A stretch of DNA of 64,000 bases from an uncultured Pelagibacteraceae bacterium (GCA_902554315.1 CACDOF010000001.1:83894-147893); one strand, 5' to 3'; positions 25,824-35,833 are shown, numbered from the stretch's first letter. Translations and numbers: made by a program. Notes: generated from the sequence alone by a model not told the origin.

Positions 25824-27305
25824 ATGAAAAAATTTATTCTTTCTATAGATCAAGGCACAACTTCAAGCAGAGCTATACTTTTTGATCTTAAAGGTAATCC
25901 AAAATACACATCTCAAATGGAATTTACTCAATATTTTCCAAAAGATGGTTGGGTTGAACATGATCCAGAAGAAATCTGGTCTACAACTTTAAAAGTTTTA
26001 AAAAATGTAGTCAAAAAAAGCAAAATACTTAAGGGAAAAATTCTAACTATTGGAATTACCAATCAAAGAGAAACCACTATTCTTTGGGATAAATATACTG
26101 GTAAACCAGTTTATAATGCAATTGTTTGGCAAGATAGAAGATCAGCAGATTATTGTAATAAATTAATTAAACAAAAAAAAGAAACAATCATTTATAATAA
26201 GACTGGTTTGCTAATTGATGCGTATTTTTCAGCAACAAAAATTAAATGGATTATTGATAATGTTCCAAAAGCTAAACAACTTATTAAACAAAAGAGATTA
26301 TTATTTGGAACAGTTGATTGTTTTTTACTTTGGAAACTAACTGGCGGAACTAACCATTTTACTGATGCTACAAATGCAAGTAGAACAATGTTGTATAATA
26401 TATCTTCTAATAAGTGGGATAAGCAGATTTTAGATATTTTAAAAATTCCAAATTATATACTTCCTGAAGTAAAAGATTGCTCAGATGATTTTGGACATAC
26501 AGATCCAAAAATAACAGGTGAGTCTTATTCTATAACAGGTATGGTTGGAGACCAACAAGCAGCAACTATAGGGCAATGTTGTTTTGAACCCGGTTCCCTA
26601 AAAAGCACTTATGGCACTGGAGCATTTGTATTATTAAATACTGGAAGTAAAATTATTTATTCAAAAAATAGATTGTTAACAACAATTGGATATAGAATAA
26701 ATGGAAAAACTACCTATGCTCTTGAAGGTTCAATATTTATTGCCGGAGCTGGGGTTCAGTGGCTTAGAGATAAGGTTAAATTTTTAACAAAAGCTTCAGA
26801 TTCAGAAAAAATAATTAAAAAATTAAAAAGTAATCATGGAGTTTATTTAGTACCAGCTTTTACAGGTATTGGGGCTCCTTATTGGAATTCTAAATCAAGA
26901 GGAGTTTTAAGTGGTATTACAAGAGATACCGGTATTAGTGAAATTGTTAGAGCAACAGTAGAGTCTGTTGGCTATCAAACATATGATTTGTTTGAAGCTA
27001 TGAAAAATGATGGGCTTCGTCCAAAAATAGTACGAGTAGATGGAGGAATGGTTAAAAATAATTGGTTTTCACAATTTCTTTCAGATGTAATAAACGTAAA
27101 AGTTTTAAGACCAAAAGTGGAGGAAACTACAGCTTTAGGTGCTGCTTTTATGGCAGGTTTAAAGATAGGAGTTTATAAATCAATAAATGATATTTCAAAA
27201 AATTGGTCTTTAGATAAAAAATTTTCACCAAAAATGAAAAAAACAACAAGAAAAAAATTGATAAACAGCTGGCAAAAAGCAATTAAGCGAGCTTTAATAA
27301 CTTAA
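25824..27305 (+). CDS. glpK: Glycerol kinase
   Basis: A 493-residue FGGY-family kinase that phosphorylates glycerol to glycerol 3-phosphate with ATP. The start is ATG 25824, because MKKFILSIDQGTTSSRAI is the canonical glycerol-kinase N-terminus; the longer upstream start lies inside tmoV. Further hallmarks are IGITNQRETTILWD, AIVWQDRRSADYC, GVYLVPAFTGIGAPYW and VRVDGGMVKNNW. Length matches the family. It is followed after 21 bp by a GpsA-like gene, giving a glycerol-to-DHAP pair. Its position between the TMAO transporter and sugar/heteroside genes suggests use of imported glycerol or a glyceroside. Confidence 0.95.
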   Translation: MKKFILSIDQGTTSSRAILFDLKGNPKYTSQMEFTQYFPKDGWVEHDPEEIWSTTLKVLKNVVKKSKILKGKILTIGITNQRETTILWDKYTGKPVYNAIVWQDRRSADYCNKLIKQKKETIIYNKTGLLIDAYFSATKIKWIIDNVPKAKQLIKQKRLLFGTVDCFLLWKLTGGTNHFTDATNASRTMLYNISSNKWDKQILDILKIPNYILPEVKDCSDDFGHTDPKITGESYSITGMVGDQQAATIGQCCFEPGSLKSTYGTGAFVLLNTGSKIIYSKNRLLTTIGYRINGKTTYALEGSIFIAGAGVQWLRDKVKFLTKASDSEKIIKKLKSNHGVYLVPAFTGIGAPYWNSKSRGVLSGITRDTGISEIVRATVESVGYQTYDLFEAMKNDGLRPKIVRVDGGMVKNNWFSQFLSDVINVKVLRPKVEETTALGAAFMAGLKIGVYKSINDISKNWSLDKKFSPKMKKTTRKKLINSWQKAIKRALIT

Positions 27306-27326
27306 TTATATCTTTATAAATTTTTT

Positions 27327-28355
27327 ATGAAAAAAATAGTAATCATAGGAGCTGGAGCAATGGGATCAGCTTTTGCAGTGCCATGTGCAGATAATGGACA
27401 TGAAACTTTTTTAGTAGGCTCTTTCTTAGAGGATAAGGTTATAGATTTAATTAATAAAAATAATAATTTTCATCCAATCTTAAAATGTCAATTACCAAAA
27501 AATATCAAAGTTAAAAAATATTCAGAATTTAATGAAGAAATTAAAAAAAATATAGATCTATTTGTTATAGGAGTGAGTTCTAAAGGAATAGAATGGGCTG
27601 GAAAAGAATTATCAAAATTTTATCAAAATCAAACAGATGTATTGCTTTTAACAAAAGGGTTAGCTGTAATAGAAAATAAATTTGAAACATTAGCAGAAAA
27701 ACTTAATAAAATTTTAACAAACAATGGCATTAAAGATCCAAGTATTTCTGCTGTAGCTGGGCCTTGTCTTGCACCAGGTCTTGCAAATAGAATTAATAGC
27801 AGTGTTGTTTTAGCTAACGAAAATTTGGATGTTGTTAAAAATATAGGATCAATAATCTCAACCAATTATTATTCAACTGAATACTCAAATGATTTAATAG
27901 GTGCTGAAGTTTGTGCAGCAACAAAAAATATTTATTCAATGTTAATTGGAGCATCTGAGGGCTTAAGTAGTAAATCTTTGGATAGTGAAAAGAAAAACAA
28001 GTATTATTTAAATACAGCCGCTTCACTAGCTTATAAGGCAGTTGCAGAAATGAAAAATTTAACAATAAAATTTAATGGAAAAGAGGAATCTGCATATGGA
28101 TTAGCTGGTTTAGGAGATTTATATGTTAGTTCGGCTGGTGGAAGGAATAGTAAAATGGGATACTATTTAGGTCAAGGATACCTTTTTAAAGATGCAAAAG
28201 AAAAATTTATGAAAGAAATTACAATTGAAGGAGCCGATTTAGCATATGAGATAGGTCCAAAAATTCTAAAAGAATTTAAAGAAAAAGAATTCCCTTTACT
28301 GTTTAGTGTTATAAAGTCTATTTGTAACAACCAAAAACTAGAAATAAACTGGTAA
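27327..28355 (+). CDS. gpsA: NAD(P)-dependent glycerol-3-phosphate dehydrogenase-like
   Basis: A 342-residue protein with an N-terminal Rossmann motif (VIIGAGAMGSAFAVPCADNG), an inter-domain segment AVAGPCLAPGL where standard GpsA has GPSFA, and the helical C-terminal domain with EVCAATKNIYSML and YGLAGLGDLYVS. It fits the GpsA family that interconverts glycerol 3-phosphate and DHAP. The neighbouring glycerol kinase suggests it may act in the oxidative direction. Divergence from housekeeping GpsA suggests a specialised paralogue. It converges with tmm, whose end is 2 bp away. Confidence 0.8.
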   Translation: MKKIVIIGAGAMGSAFAVPCADNGHETFLVGSFLEDKVIDLINKNNNFHPILKCQLPKNIKVKKYSEFNEEIKKNIDLFVIGVSSKGIEWAGKELSKFYQNQTDVLLLTKGLAVIENKFETLAEKLNKILTNNGIKDPSISAVAGPCLAPGLANRINSSVVLANENLDVVKNIGSIISTNYYSTEYSNDLIGAEVCAATKNIYSMLIGASEGLSSKSLDSEKKNKYYLNTAASLAYKAVAEMKNLTIKFNGKEESAYGLAGLGDLYVSSAGGRNSKMGYYLGQGYLFKDAKEKFMKEITIEGADLAYEIGPKILKEFKEKEFPLLFSVIKSICNNQKLEINW

Positions 28356-28356
28356 A

Positions 28357-29694
28357 TTATTTTTTTTGATCAAGAAAAGTTTTCATCGAGTCATCCATCG
28401 CTGTAGCCCAAGGAGTATGATGAACTGGTGCGACAGATCCAGTAACAGGTGAAGAAAAAGATTTATTTCTATAAGTTGAAATATCTTCAACTTTGTGATG
28501 TTCCCATTCTTTAAAATGTTTTCTAATTAACTCGAAATCGATTTTTGGATAGTCTGACATCTCATGCAATTCTTTTGTATATTCTGTTTGAAAATCAATC
28601 ATTTGCTCAGGATTTTCAAGTTTTTCTTCCATAGCAACCCATTTATTTATATCAGTATCAATTTCACTATCACTTGGAATTTTTATTTTTCCCATAATTA
28701 CATCTCTTGCATACCATGCTTGGCAATCAAACATATTGAAAGTGTGAAATTGATCCTGCATTCCAAGATATAAAAGTTTATGATTATCTTGCCACACAAC
28801 ACCTTTATATAATTTTGGTGGATATAATCTGTTTCCTGTTTTTAATTTTAAATTTTCATCTAAAAAAGGAAAATGATGAAGGTAACCAGTACATAAAATT
28901 ATAACATCTGCATCTTGTTCTGTTTTATCTTTAAAAATTGCTTTATTACCTTCGAGTCTATCTAGATAATAGACTTCTTTCATTCCATTTGGCCATTTAA
29001 AGCCCATAGCGTTGTGTCTGAATCCTATAGTTACACTTTTAGCACCATACTTATTACATTGTAGAGCTATATCTTCCGCAGAGTAACTGCTACCTAAAAC
29101 AATTACGTTTTTGTCTCTAAATTCCTCAGCATCTCTAAAATCATGAGAATGCATTATTCTCCCAGGAAATGAATTCATTCCTTTGTATTCAGGAATAAAA
29201 GGTACTGAAAAATGACCAGTTGATACAACTACATAATCAAAACTATCTATTAAAATTTTATCATTAGCTTTGTCTTGATAACTAATTTCGAACTTATCAT
29301 TTTTGTAAATAGTACTAATAACTCTTGTATTAAATTTTATTTTATTTTTTAAGTTTCCTTTGCTTACTCTTCCTATTATATAATTATAAAGAACTTCCCT
29401 TGGTGGAAAAGAAGGAATTGGATTTCCAAAGTGTTCATCAAAAGAGTAGTCTGCAAATTCTAAACATTCTTTTGGTCCATTTGACCATAGGTATCTATAC
29501 ATACTGTTATGAACTGGATCACCGTATTGATCAGAACCTGTTCTCCAATTGTAGTTCCAAAGACCACCCCAATCCTCTTGTTTCTCAAAACATACTATTT
29601 CTGGTATTTTTTCTCCTTTTTTTTCAGCCTGTTCAAAAGATCTTAACATTGAAAGACCACAAGGCCCCGCTCCAATTATTGCAACTTTAGTCAT
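28357..29694 (-). CDS. tmm: Trimethylamine monooxygenase
   Basis: A 445-residue class B flavin monooxygenase oxidising trimethylamine to TMAO with FAD, NADPH and O2. The start is ATG 29694, whose product begins MTKVAIIGAGPCGLSM with the FAD-binding GxGxxG. The FMO signature region FPGRIMHSHDFRD, the NADPH-binding motif VIVLGSSYSAEDIA and the distal CTGYLHHFPF follow. The upstream in-frame start adds 21 residues with no family counterpart. Tmm is widespread in SAR11 and Roseobacter and works with Tdm, found 8 kb away, and the TmoXWV importer. It has no co-oriented neighbour and converges with the gpsA-like gene. Confidence 0.92.
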   Translation of the reverse strand: MTKVAIIGAGPCGLSMLRSFEQAEKKGEKIPEIVCFEKQEDWGGLWNYNWRTGSDQYGDPVHNSMYRYLWSNGPKECLEFADYSFDEHFGNPIPSFPPREVLYNYIIGRVSKGNLKNKIKFNTRVISTIYKNDKFEISYQDKANDKILIDSFDYVVVSTGHFSVPFIPEYKGMNSFPGRIMHSHDFRDAEEFRDKNVIVLGSSYSAEDIALQCNKYGAKSVTIGFRHNAMGFKWPNGMKEVYYLDRLEGNKAIFKDKTEQDADVIILCTGYLHHFPFLDENLKLKTGNRLYPPKLYKGVVWQDNHKLLYLGMQDQFHTFNMFDCQAWYARDVIMGKIKIPSDSEIDTDINKWVAMEEKLENPEQMIDFQTEYTKELHEMSDYPKIDFELIRKHFKEWEHHKVEDISTYRNKSFSSPVTGSVAPVHHTPWATAMDDSMKTFLDQKK

Positions 29695-29862
29695 AAATTT
29701 TTCTGAGTTTAAATAATTATTAAAAAACATCAAAAAAAATTTTAAAGTTTTATTCAATCATAAATTGTATTTAAGATAGTCTTTTTAGAAACACGCCTTA
29801 TTTATTAATTTAATAATGATGGAAAAATCAACAAAATATTAAATTATTAAATTTTCTTTAGG

Positions 29863-29890
29863 TTGTATTCGCGAGTCGTTATCATACTAT
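29863..29890 (+). promoter_or_regulatory. Weak candidate promoter of the first sugar-binding-protein gene
   Basis: TTGTAT (29863-29868) and TACTAT (29885-29890) are separated by 16 bases upstream of the binding-protein gene at 29923, which has a strong ribosome site (GAGGGGG). Both boxes match consensus only partly. The rest of the 228-bp tmm-to-binding-protein gap shows nothing else recognisable. Confidence 0.3.
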
Positions 29891-29922
29891 CCTTTTTATA
29901 AATTTAATTAAGAGGGGGTTAA

Positions 29923-31236
29923 ATGTATAAAACATTTAAATTAATTTTTGCATTTGTTTTGGCAGTTCTATTTTTAAATAACAGTGCTATAGCAGGTGCA
30001 TACAAAGGACCAGATTTAAGCGGTGAAAAAATCGTTATATCTGGACCTTGGCTGGCTCCACAAGATGAGCAATTTAGAAAAGTAATTAAAGCTTTTACTG
30101 ATGCTACAGGAGCTACAGTAGAATATGGAGGATCAGACAGTTTTGAACAGCAAATTATAATTGATGTTAAAGCTGGAAGTCCACCAAATCTAGCGATATT
30201 TCCACAACCAGGTCTAGCTGCAAACGTAGCTGCTTTAGGAGGACTAACTCCTTTAGGCAATGATATGAAAAATTGGGTATTAGAAAATTATGCTGCTGGT
30301 CAATCATGGGTAGATTTAGGAACATATCCAGACAAAAATGGAAACAAAGATTTTTTTGGTTTCTTTTATAGAGTTAACGTTAAAAGTTTAGTTTGGTATT
30401 CGCCAGATAATTTTTCAGACAATGGTTATGAAGTTCCAAAAACAATGGAAGATCTAATTTCATTAACTAAAAAAATGGCAGCAGATGGAAATACTCCTTG
30501 GTGTATAGGATTAGGTTCTGGAGATGCTACTGGATGGCCTGCTACAGACTGGATGGAAGATATTATGCTAAGAACACACAAACCTGCCGTTTATGATATG
30601 TGGGTTACAAATGAAATGCCATTTAATGACAAAAGAGTTATTGAAGCAATGGATTTCTTTGGTTCATTTGCAAAAAATGATAAATATGTTGCTGGTGGGT
30701 CAAAAGCAGTTGCAACAACTGACTTTAGAGACTCTCCAAAAGGACTATTTTCATCTCCACCTAAATGTATGATGCATAGACAAGCGAGCTTTATACCTGC
30801 TTTCTTTCCAGATGGTGTAAAAGCTGGAGAAGACTATGACTTCTTTTACTTTCCGTCTTATTCTACTAAAGATTTAGGAAACCCTGTTTTAGGTGGTGGA
30901 ACTCTATTCGCAATTACTAAAGATAGTAAAGCTACAAGAGAGTTTTTAAATTATCTAGGGCATCCTCAATCTAATGAAATATGGATGGCAATAGAAGGTT
31001 CAGGATTCTTAAATCCAAATAAACTTATAGATTTGAGCAAACACTCAAGTGATACATTTAGAGGTTTAAATCAAATTCTTCTTAATGCTACTACATTTAG
31101 ATTTGACGGTTCTGATTTAATGCCTGGAGCAATAGGTGCAGGGTCATTTTGGACTGGAATGGTAGACTACACTAGCGGTCAATCTTCAAAAGAAGTTGCA
31201 GATAAAATCCAAGCTAGTTGGGATGCTATAAAATAA
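29923..31236 (+). CDS. Alpha-glucoside-type ABC transporter binding protein
   Basis: A 437-residue family 1 solute-binding protein with a signal peptide ending near AIAGAYKGP (residue 25). The mature protein has the two-lobe sugar-binding pattern, including FTDATGATVEYGGSDSFEQQI, WCIGLGSGDATGWPATDWMED and a Trp/Phe-rich C-terminus. It resembles AglE/ThuE and cyanobacterial glucosylglycerol-binding proteins. It has an exceptional ribosome site and is followed by a terminator, as expected for an abundant periplasmic component. Permeases, a GH4 glycosidase and an ATPase follow. Substrate is inferred to be an alpha-glucoside or glycosyl-type compatible solute. Confidence 0.85.
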   Translation: MYKTFKLIFAFVLAVLFLNNSAIAGAYKGPDLSGEKIVISGPWLAPQDEQFRKVIKAFTDATGATVEYGGSDSFEQQIIIDVKAGSPPNLAIFPQPGLAANVAALGGLTPLGNDMKNWVLENYAAGQSWVDLGTYPDKNGNKDFFGFFYRVNVKSLVWYSPDNFSDNGYEVPKTMEDLISLTKKMAADGNTPWCIGLGSGDATGWPATDWMEDIMLRTHKPAVYDMWVTNEMPFNDKRVIEAMDFFGSFAKNDKYVAGGSKAVATTDFRDSPKGLFSSPPKCMMHRQASFIPAFFPDGVKAGEDYDFFYFPSYSTKDLGNPVLGGGTLFAITKDSKATREFLNYLGHPQSNEIWMAIEGSGFLNPNKLIDLSKHSSDTFRGLNQILLNATTFRFDGSDLMPGAIGAGSFWTGMVDYTSGQSSKEVADKIQASWDAIK

Positions 31237-31247
31237 TAGATTAAATT

Positions 31248-31288
31248 CAGGCGAACTAATTGATTTTAGTTCGCCTGTTTGTTATTTT
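31248..31288 (+). terminator. Terminator between the sugar-binding protein and its permeases
   Basis: A perfect 12-bp stem (31248-31259 with 31266-31277) closes a six-base loop and is followed by a T-rich tail. It begins 11 bases after the binding-protein stop and ends just before the GTG of the permease gene, so permease expression probably depends on read-through. Confidence 0.9.
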
Positions 31289-31297
31289 CATTTACTT

Positions 31298-32281
31298 GTG
31301 ACTATAACTTCTCTTTTTCTTTATGTTTTTTTTGGAACAGCAACATGTTTCTTGTATTTTCATTTATCAAATTTAGTTTTAGATTTTGCTTCAAAAAAAA
31401 ATACTAAAAAATTCTCTCAAAAATCAGTTTTAAGACCTTATATATTTATTGCGCCAGCTGTTATAATATTAGTCATTTTTATTTTATATCCAGTTATTGA
31501 AACTATAAGACTCAGTTTTTTCAATAAAACAGGTTTTGAATTTGTTGGTTTAAAAAATTATTTTTGGGCAGTTAAAGATCCTGAATTTAAAAGAGCAATA
31601 TTAAATAATTTAGGCTGGTTGTTAGTTGTTCCAACGTTAAGTGCTTTTTTTGGCCTAGTTATTGCATATTTGGCCGATAGGCTTTGGTGGGGAACTATAG
31701 CAAAATCAATAATTTTTATGCCAATGGCAATTTCATTTGTTGGCGCAGGAGTGATTTGGAAATTTGTTTACGATTATAGGGGACCTGGAGACGATCAAAT
31801 TGGTTTCTTAAATGCAGTTGTTGTTTCTTTAGGTTTCGAACCACAGGCGTGGATGACAATACCAATATGGAATAATTTATTTTTAATGGCAATAATGATT
31901 TGGATACAAACAGGTCTTGCAATGGTAATATTTAGTGCTGCTTTAAGAGGCATTCCAAAAGAAATGTTAGAAGCAGCAAGAATAGATGGTGCAAGTGAAT
32001 TTAAAATTTTTACAGCAATAATAATTCCTTATTTAGAAAAAACAATTTTAGTTATTTGGACTATAATCACTATCTTAGTATTAAAAATCTTTGACATAAT
32101 ACTAGCAATGACTAACGGTCAATGGAATACAGAAGTATTGGCAAACCTTATGTATGATTGGATGTTTAGAGGTGGCGGAGACTCTGGACGAGGAAGTTTA
32201 ATGGCAATTGTTATAATGATTGGCGTTATACCTATTATGATTTGGAATATTAAAAGACATAAAGAGGATCAAAAATCATAA
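31298..32281 (+). CDS. Sugar ABC transporter permease, AglF/MalF type
   Basis: A 327-residue inner-membrane permease with about seven transmembrane segments, including one extra N-terminal span ahead of the usual six (LRPYIFIAPAVIILVIFILYP is the usual first helix). The EAA loop PKEMLEAARIDGASEFKIFTAIIIPYL docks the ATPase. The start is GTG at 31298, 10 bases after the terminator tail, with no clear ribosome site. The stop overlaps the next permease gene by one base (TAATG). It pairs with the MalG-type protein that follows. Confidence 0.88.
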   Translation: MTITSLFLYVFFGTATCFLYFHLSNLVLDFASKKNTKKFSQKSVLRPYIFIAPAVIILVIFILYPVIETIRLSFFNKTGFEFVGLKNYFWAVKDPEFKRAILNNLGWLLVVPTLSAFFGLVIAYLADRLWWGTIAKSIIFMPMAISFVGAGVIWKFVYDYRGPGDDQIGFLNAVVVSLGFEPQAWMTIPIWNNLFLMAIMIWIQTGLAMVIFSAALRGIPKEMLEAARIDGASEFKIFTAIIIPYLEKTILVIWTIITILVLKIFDIILAMTNGQWNTEVLANLMYDWMFRGGGDSGRGSLMAIVIMIGVIPIMIWNIKRHKEDQKS

Positions 32282-33420
32282 TGAACAAAAATATTTTAAC
32301 AAAAATAACAATTAATTTATTGCTTCTAGTTTTTGTAATTGTTTGGGTTTTGCCAACATTTGGATTATTTGTAAGTTCTTTTAGAGATAAAGATTTGTTA
32401 GCTACAAGCGGTTGGTGGACTACTTTTAAAACAAATCAAGTAAACGAAATTTATAGAACTAAAACTTTTGAAGATCAATTTGAACAAGATGGAGTTTTTT
32501 TTATTAAAGGAAATTTATTAAATAAAAATTCAGGAAAAAAAATAATTAATTTTGGAATTACTTCTAAAGAAATGAGTAAGTATAAAGTTAATGAAAAAGC
32601 AAAATTAAAAAACCAAAGTGAAATTGAAATAAAAGAAAACGGTGAATATATTTTGAGATCAGAAAAGCCTTTCAAACATAAAAGAGGTAAAAGAATTTTT
32701 ATTACAGCTTTAAGCCCGCCTAAATTTACATTAGATAACTACAAAGAGGTTTTATTTAAAGAAGGTGTTGGTCAAGCTTTTTTAAATACTTTAACAGTAG
32801 CAATACCTTCAACAATTATACCATTAATTATTTGTTCATTTTTTGCTTATGCTTTGTCTTGGATGAAATTCTGGGGAAGAGATACTTTATTCGCAATCAT
32901 AGTTGCGTCTTTAGTTGTGCCTCTACAAATGTGCTTAATTCCACTTTTAAGCATCTATAATGATGTAGGGTCATTATTTGGTGTTGGTGCAAAATCATAC
33001 CCTGGAGTATGGATGGCTCATACTGGATTTGGTTTAGCGTCTACTACATTTCTTTTAAGAAATTTTATCAAATCTTTGCCTCATGAAATGATAGAGGCAG
33101 CAAGAGTAGATGGGGCTACTCATTATGATATATTTTTAAGGATTATTCTTCCTCTGTCTGTACCTGCTTTTGCCTCAGTTTTTATACTTCAATTTTTGTG
33201 GGTTTGGAACGATTTATTGGTAGGATTAATCTTTTTAGACCAAGTGCCAAGCGAGATAATTTTAACTGCTAAACTTAGAGAGTTGTTAGGATCAAGAGGA
33301 GAAAATTGGGAAATATTGACTACTGGTGCCTTTGTTTCTATGATTGTTCCATTAACAATTTTCTTTGCTTTACAAAGGTACTTTATTAGAGGGTTGGTAG
33401 CTGGATCAGTGAAAGGATAA
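32281..33420 (+). CDS. Sugar ABC transporter permease, AglG/MalG type
   Basis: A 379-residue permease. After the first transmembrane helix (about residues 9-28) there is a hydrophilic stretch of about 120 residues rich in Lys, Glu and Asn before the second helix near 155, predicted to lie in the periplasm. The remaining five helices and the EAA loop PHEMIEAARVDGATHYDIFLRIILP are standard. The C-terminus ends GLVAGSVKG as in MalG proteins. AglG-like proteins are known to be longer than MalG, so the insert may be a family trait. Confidence 0.88.
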   Translation: MNKNILTKITINLLLLVFVIVWVLPTFGLFVSSFRDKDLLATSGWWTTFKTNQVNEIYRTKTFEDQFEQDGVFFIKGNLLNKNSGKKIINFGITSKEMSKYKVNEKAKLKNQSEIEIKENGEYILRSEKPFKHKRGKRIFITALSPPKFTLDNYKEVLFKEGVGQAFLNTLTVAIPSTIIPLIICSFFAYALSWMKFWGRDTLFAIIVASLVVPLQMCLIPLLSIYNDVGSLFGVGAKSYPGVWMAHTGFGLASTTFLLRNFIKSLPHEMIEAARVDGATHYDIFLRIILPLSVPAFASVFILQFLWVWNDLLVGLIFLDQVPSEIILTAKLRELLGSRGENWEILTTGAFVSMIVPLTIFFALQRYFIRGLVAGSVKG

Positions 33421-33428
33421 ATAATTAT

Positions 33429-34742
33429 ATGAATAAAATTGTTTTAATTGGTGCAGGAAGTACTCAGTTTGGTCTAGGAACAATAGGAGATATATTTAAA
33501 TCAAAAATTCTTGAAGGTTCAAATATAGTTCTTCATGATATTAATCCTGAAGCATTAGAGAATACAAAAAAAATTTCTGAGAAGTATAAAGAAGAATTAG
33601 GAGTTAAATGCAATATTTTAGCCACAACAAATCTAAATGAAGCTCTACAAAATGCAAATTTTTGTATTATTTCGATAGAAGTAGGTGATAGATTTAAACT
33701 TTGGGATCAAGATTGGAAGATTCCATTTGACTTTGGTTTAAAACAAATAATGGGAGAAAATGGAGGACCCGGAGGTTTGTTTCATAGTTTAAGAATTGCA
33801 CCTGAAATAGTTAAGATATGTGATGAGATTGTTAAAGTGTGTCCCGACGCATTTGTATTTAATTACTCAAATCCTATGCAAAGAGTTTGTCATTCAGTTA
33901 CAACTAAATATCCAGAACTTAAGTTCACAGGTCTCTGTCATGAAATAGCATCTATGGAAAGACAATTACCAACCCTTATGGAAACAGACTATTCAAATAT
34001 AGAAATAAAAGCTGGAGGCTTAAATCATTTTAGCATTCTAATTGATGTTAAATATAAAGATACTCAAAAAGATGGATATCCAATAATAAGAAAAAAATTT
34101 AAAGATTATTATTCAACTTTAGTAAATGATCATGAAGGTTTCGTTTCTGAACCTGGCGCAGAGAGAGGTTTGTTTTTTAATCTTTATGAAAAATATGGTT
34201 ATTTACCTATAACAACTGATAGTCATTTAGGCGAATATATACAGTGGGCCCATAAAGTGGTAGATCAAGAAGCAATTAATCATTTTTATAATAATTATAA
34301 AAAAAAATGTTTAACTTTTTATGAAAATGTTTCGTATTCTTCTTTTTTTGATAAAAAAAACGAAGTTATGAAGGAAAGGATTGTCCCTATTATTGAAGCA
34401 ATTATAGAAGATAGCAATATTGAAGAAGAGGCAGTGAACCTTCCAAATAAAAATTTTATTAGTCAAGTTCCAGATAATATAGTTGTGGAAGTTCCTGGAA
34501 TTTTGAATAAAAATGGAGTTACGGGTGTAAAATTAGAAAATTATCCTTCAACTTTTGGAACATTATTAAACAATCAGTCAGGAGTGATTGAGCTAACAAC
34601 TGAAGCTGTTTTAAAAAAATCTAAACAAAGTGCTTATTTATCACTTCTAGCCGATCCTGTAGTAGACGATGCAATTGCAGCGGAAAAATTGTTAAACAAG
34701 ATGATTGAAACTCAAAAAGACTATCTAGGATACTTGAATTAA
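33429..34742 (+). CDS. Glycoside hydrolase family 4 (NAD-dependent alpha-glycosidase)
   Basis: A 437-residue GH4 enzyme. It begins with a Rossmann motif, VLIGAGSTQFG, for NAD. The metal-binding residues of the family are visible as C170 and H171 in GLCHE and H200 in GGLNHF, and GENGGPGGLFHSLR and FNYSNPMQRV are further GH4 hallmarks. GH4 enzymes hydrolyse alpha- or beta-glycosides through an NAD-assisted oxidation-elimination route and need a divalent metal. Being inside an alpha-glucoside-type transport operon, it probably cleaves the imported substrate in the cytoplasm. Whether it is an alpha-glucosidase, alpha-galactosidase or uronidase cannot be decided. Confidence 0.9.
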   Translation: MNKIVLIGAGSTQFGLGTIGDIFKSKILEGSNIVLHDINPEALENTKKISEKYKEELGVKCNILATTNLNEALQNANFCIISIEVGDRFKLWDQDWKIPFDFGLKQIMGENGGPGGLFHSLRIAPEIVKICDEIVKVCPDAFVFNYSNPMQRVCHSVTTKYPELKFTGLCHEIASMERQLPTLMETDYSNIEIKAGGLNHFSILIDVKYKDTQKDGYPIIRKKFKDYYSTLVNDHEGFVSEPGAERGLFFNLYEKYGYLPITTDSHLGEYIQWAHKVVDQEAINHFYNNYKKKCLTFYENVSYSSFFDKKNEVMKERIVPIIEAIIEDSNIEEEAVNLPNKNFISQVPDNIVVEVPGILNKNGVTGVKLENYPSTFGTLLNNQSGVIELTTEAVLKKSKQSAYLSLLADPVVDDAIAAEKLLNKMIETQKDYLGYLN

Positions 34743-34753
34743 GGAGAATTTTT

Positions 34754-35833
34754 ATGGCAAACATAAGTATAAACAAAATTAACAAATTCTTTGGAAATGT
34801 TCATGTTATAAAAGATGTTTCACTTGATATTAAGAGTCAATCATTTACTGTTTTAGTTGGTCCAAGTGGATGTGGCAAATCAACTATGCTCAGAATGATA
34901 GCTGGTTTGGAAGATATAAATTCTGGAACAATTTCGATTGATGATCAAGTAGTAAACGATCTACCTCCAAAAGAAAGAAATATTGCAATGGTTTTTCAGT
35001 CATATGCTTTGTATCCACATATGACTGTATTTGACAATATGGCTTTTGGATTAAAATTAGAAAAAAGATCGAAAGAAGAAATAAATGAAAGAGTTTTAGA
35101 GGCAGCACGTATCCTCCAAATTCAAGATTATTTAAAAAGAAAACCTAAACAGTTATCGGGCGGACAACGTCAGAGAGTAGCTATAGGAAGAGCAATTACT
35201 CGTAAACCAAAAGTTTTTTTATTTGATGAACCATTGTCAAACCTTGATGCTGCTTTAAGAGTACAAATGCGTGTTGAACTAGCAAAGTTACATGAACAAC
35301 TAAATGCAACTATGATTTATGTAACTCATGATCAAACTGAAGCAATGACTTTAGCTAACGATATAGTAGTATTAGATGAAGGATTGGTTTCTCAAAAAGG
35401 AACACCAATGGAACTATACAATAATCCAAAAAACATTTTTGTTGGTGGTTTTATAGGATCTCCTAAAATGAATTTCATAAAAAGCAAAGTATTATCTAAA
35501 AATTCTAATTTTACAGAAGTAGATTTTATGGGCATTGGAAAAATTAAGATATCAAAAATATCAAATACCTCAAATGAAGGTGATTTTGTACAAATTGGAA
35601 TTAGACCTGAGCATTTGCTAGTAAATAAAAATGCTGATGCAAACTGGGAAAGCAAAGTCCTTGTTGTAGAAAAGTTAGGATCTGGAACATTTTTATACTT
35701 AGAAAAAGATGGAGAACTACTTGTAGTACAAACTGATGGAGACTCTACAATAAAAGTAGGAGATACAGTAAAAATTGGATTTGATTCTTCTAGATGCCAT
35801 TTATTTGATAAGGAAAATAATGCATTTATTTAG
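34754..35833 (+). CDS. Sugar ABC transporter ATPase, MalK/UgpC/AglK type
   Basis: A 359-residue ATPase with Walker A GPSGCGKST (36-44), the Q-loop VFQSYALYPHMTV, signature LSGGQRQR (about 134-141) and Walker B VFLFDEPLSNLD. A C-terminal OB-type regulatory domain (about 235-359) includes IGIRPEHLLV, typical of the MalK subclass. A GGAG ribosome site precedes the ATG. It ends the first sugar transport operon and lies 109 bp ahead of a second binding-protein gene whose own permeases have no ATPase nearby, so it may serve both systems. Confidence 0.93.
   Translation: MANISINKINKFFGNVHVIKDVSLDIKSQSFTVLVGPSGCGKSTMLRMIAGLEDINSGTISIDDQVVNDLPPKERNIAMVFQSYALYPHMTVFDNMAFGLKLEKRSKEEINERVLEAARILQIQDYLKRKPKQLSGGQRQRVAIGRAITRKPKVFLFDEPLSNLDAALRVQMRVELAKLHEQLNATMIYVTHDQTEAMTLANDIVVLDEGLVSQKGTPMELYNNPKNIFVGGFIGSPKMNFIKSKVLSKNSNFTEVDFMGIGKIKISKISNTSNEGDFVQIGIRPEHLLVNKNADANWESKVLVVEKLGSGTFLYLEKDGELLVVQTDGDSTIKVGDTVKIGFDSSRCHLFDKENNAFI

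Noticed and set aside
29695..29757. Longer start for trimethylamine monooxygenase
   Set aside because: The extra 21 residues precede the canonical MTKVAIIGAG start and are low-complexity; no family member is recalled with such an extension.
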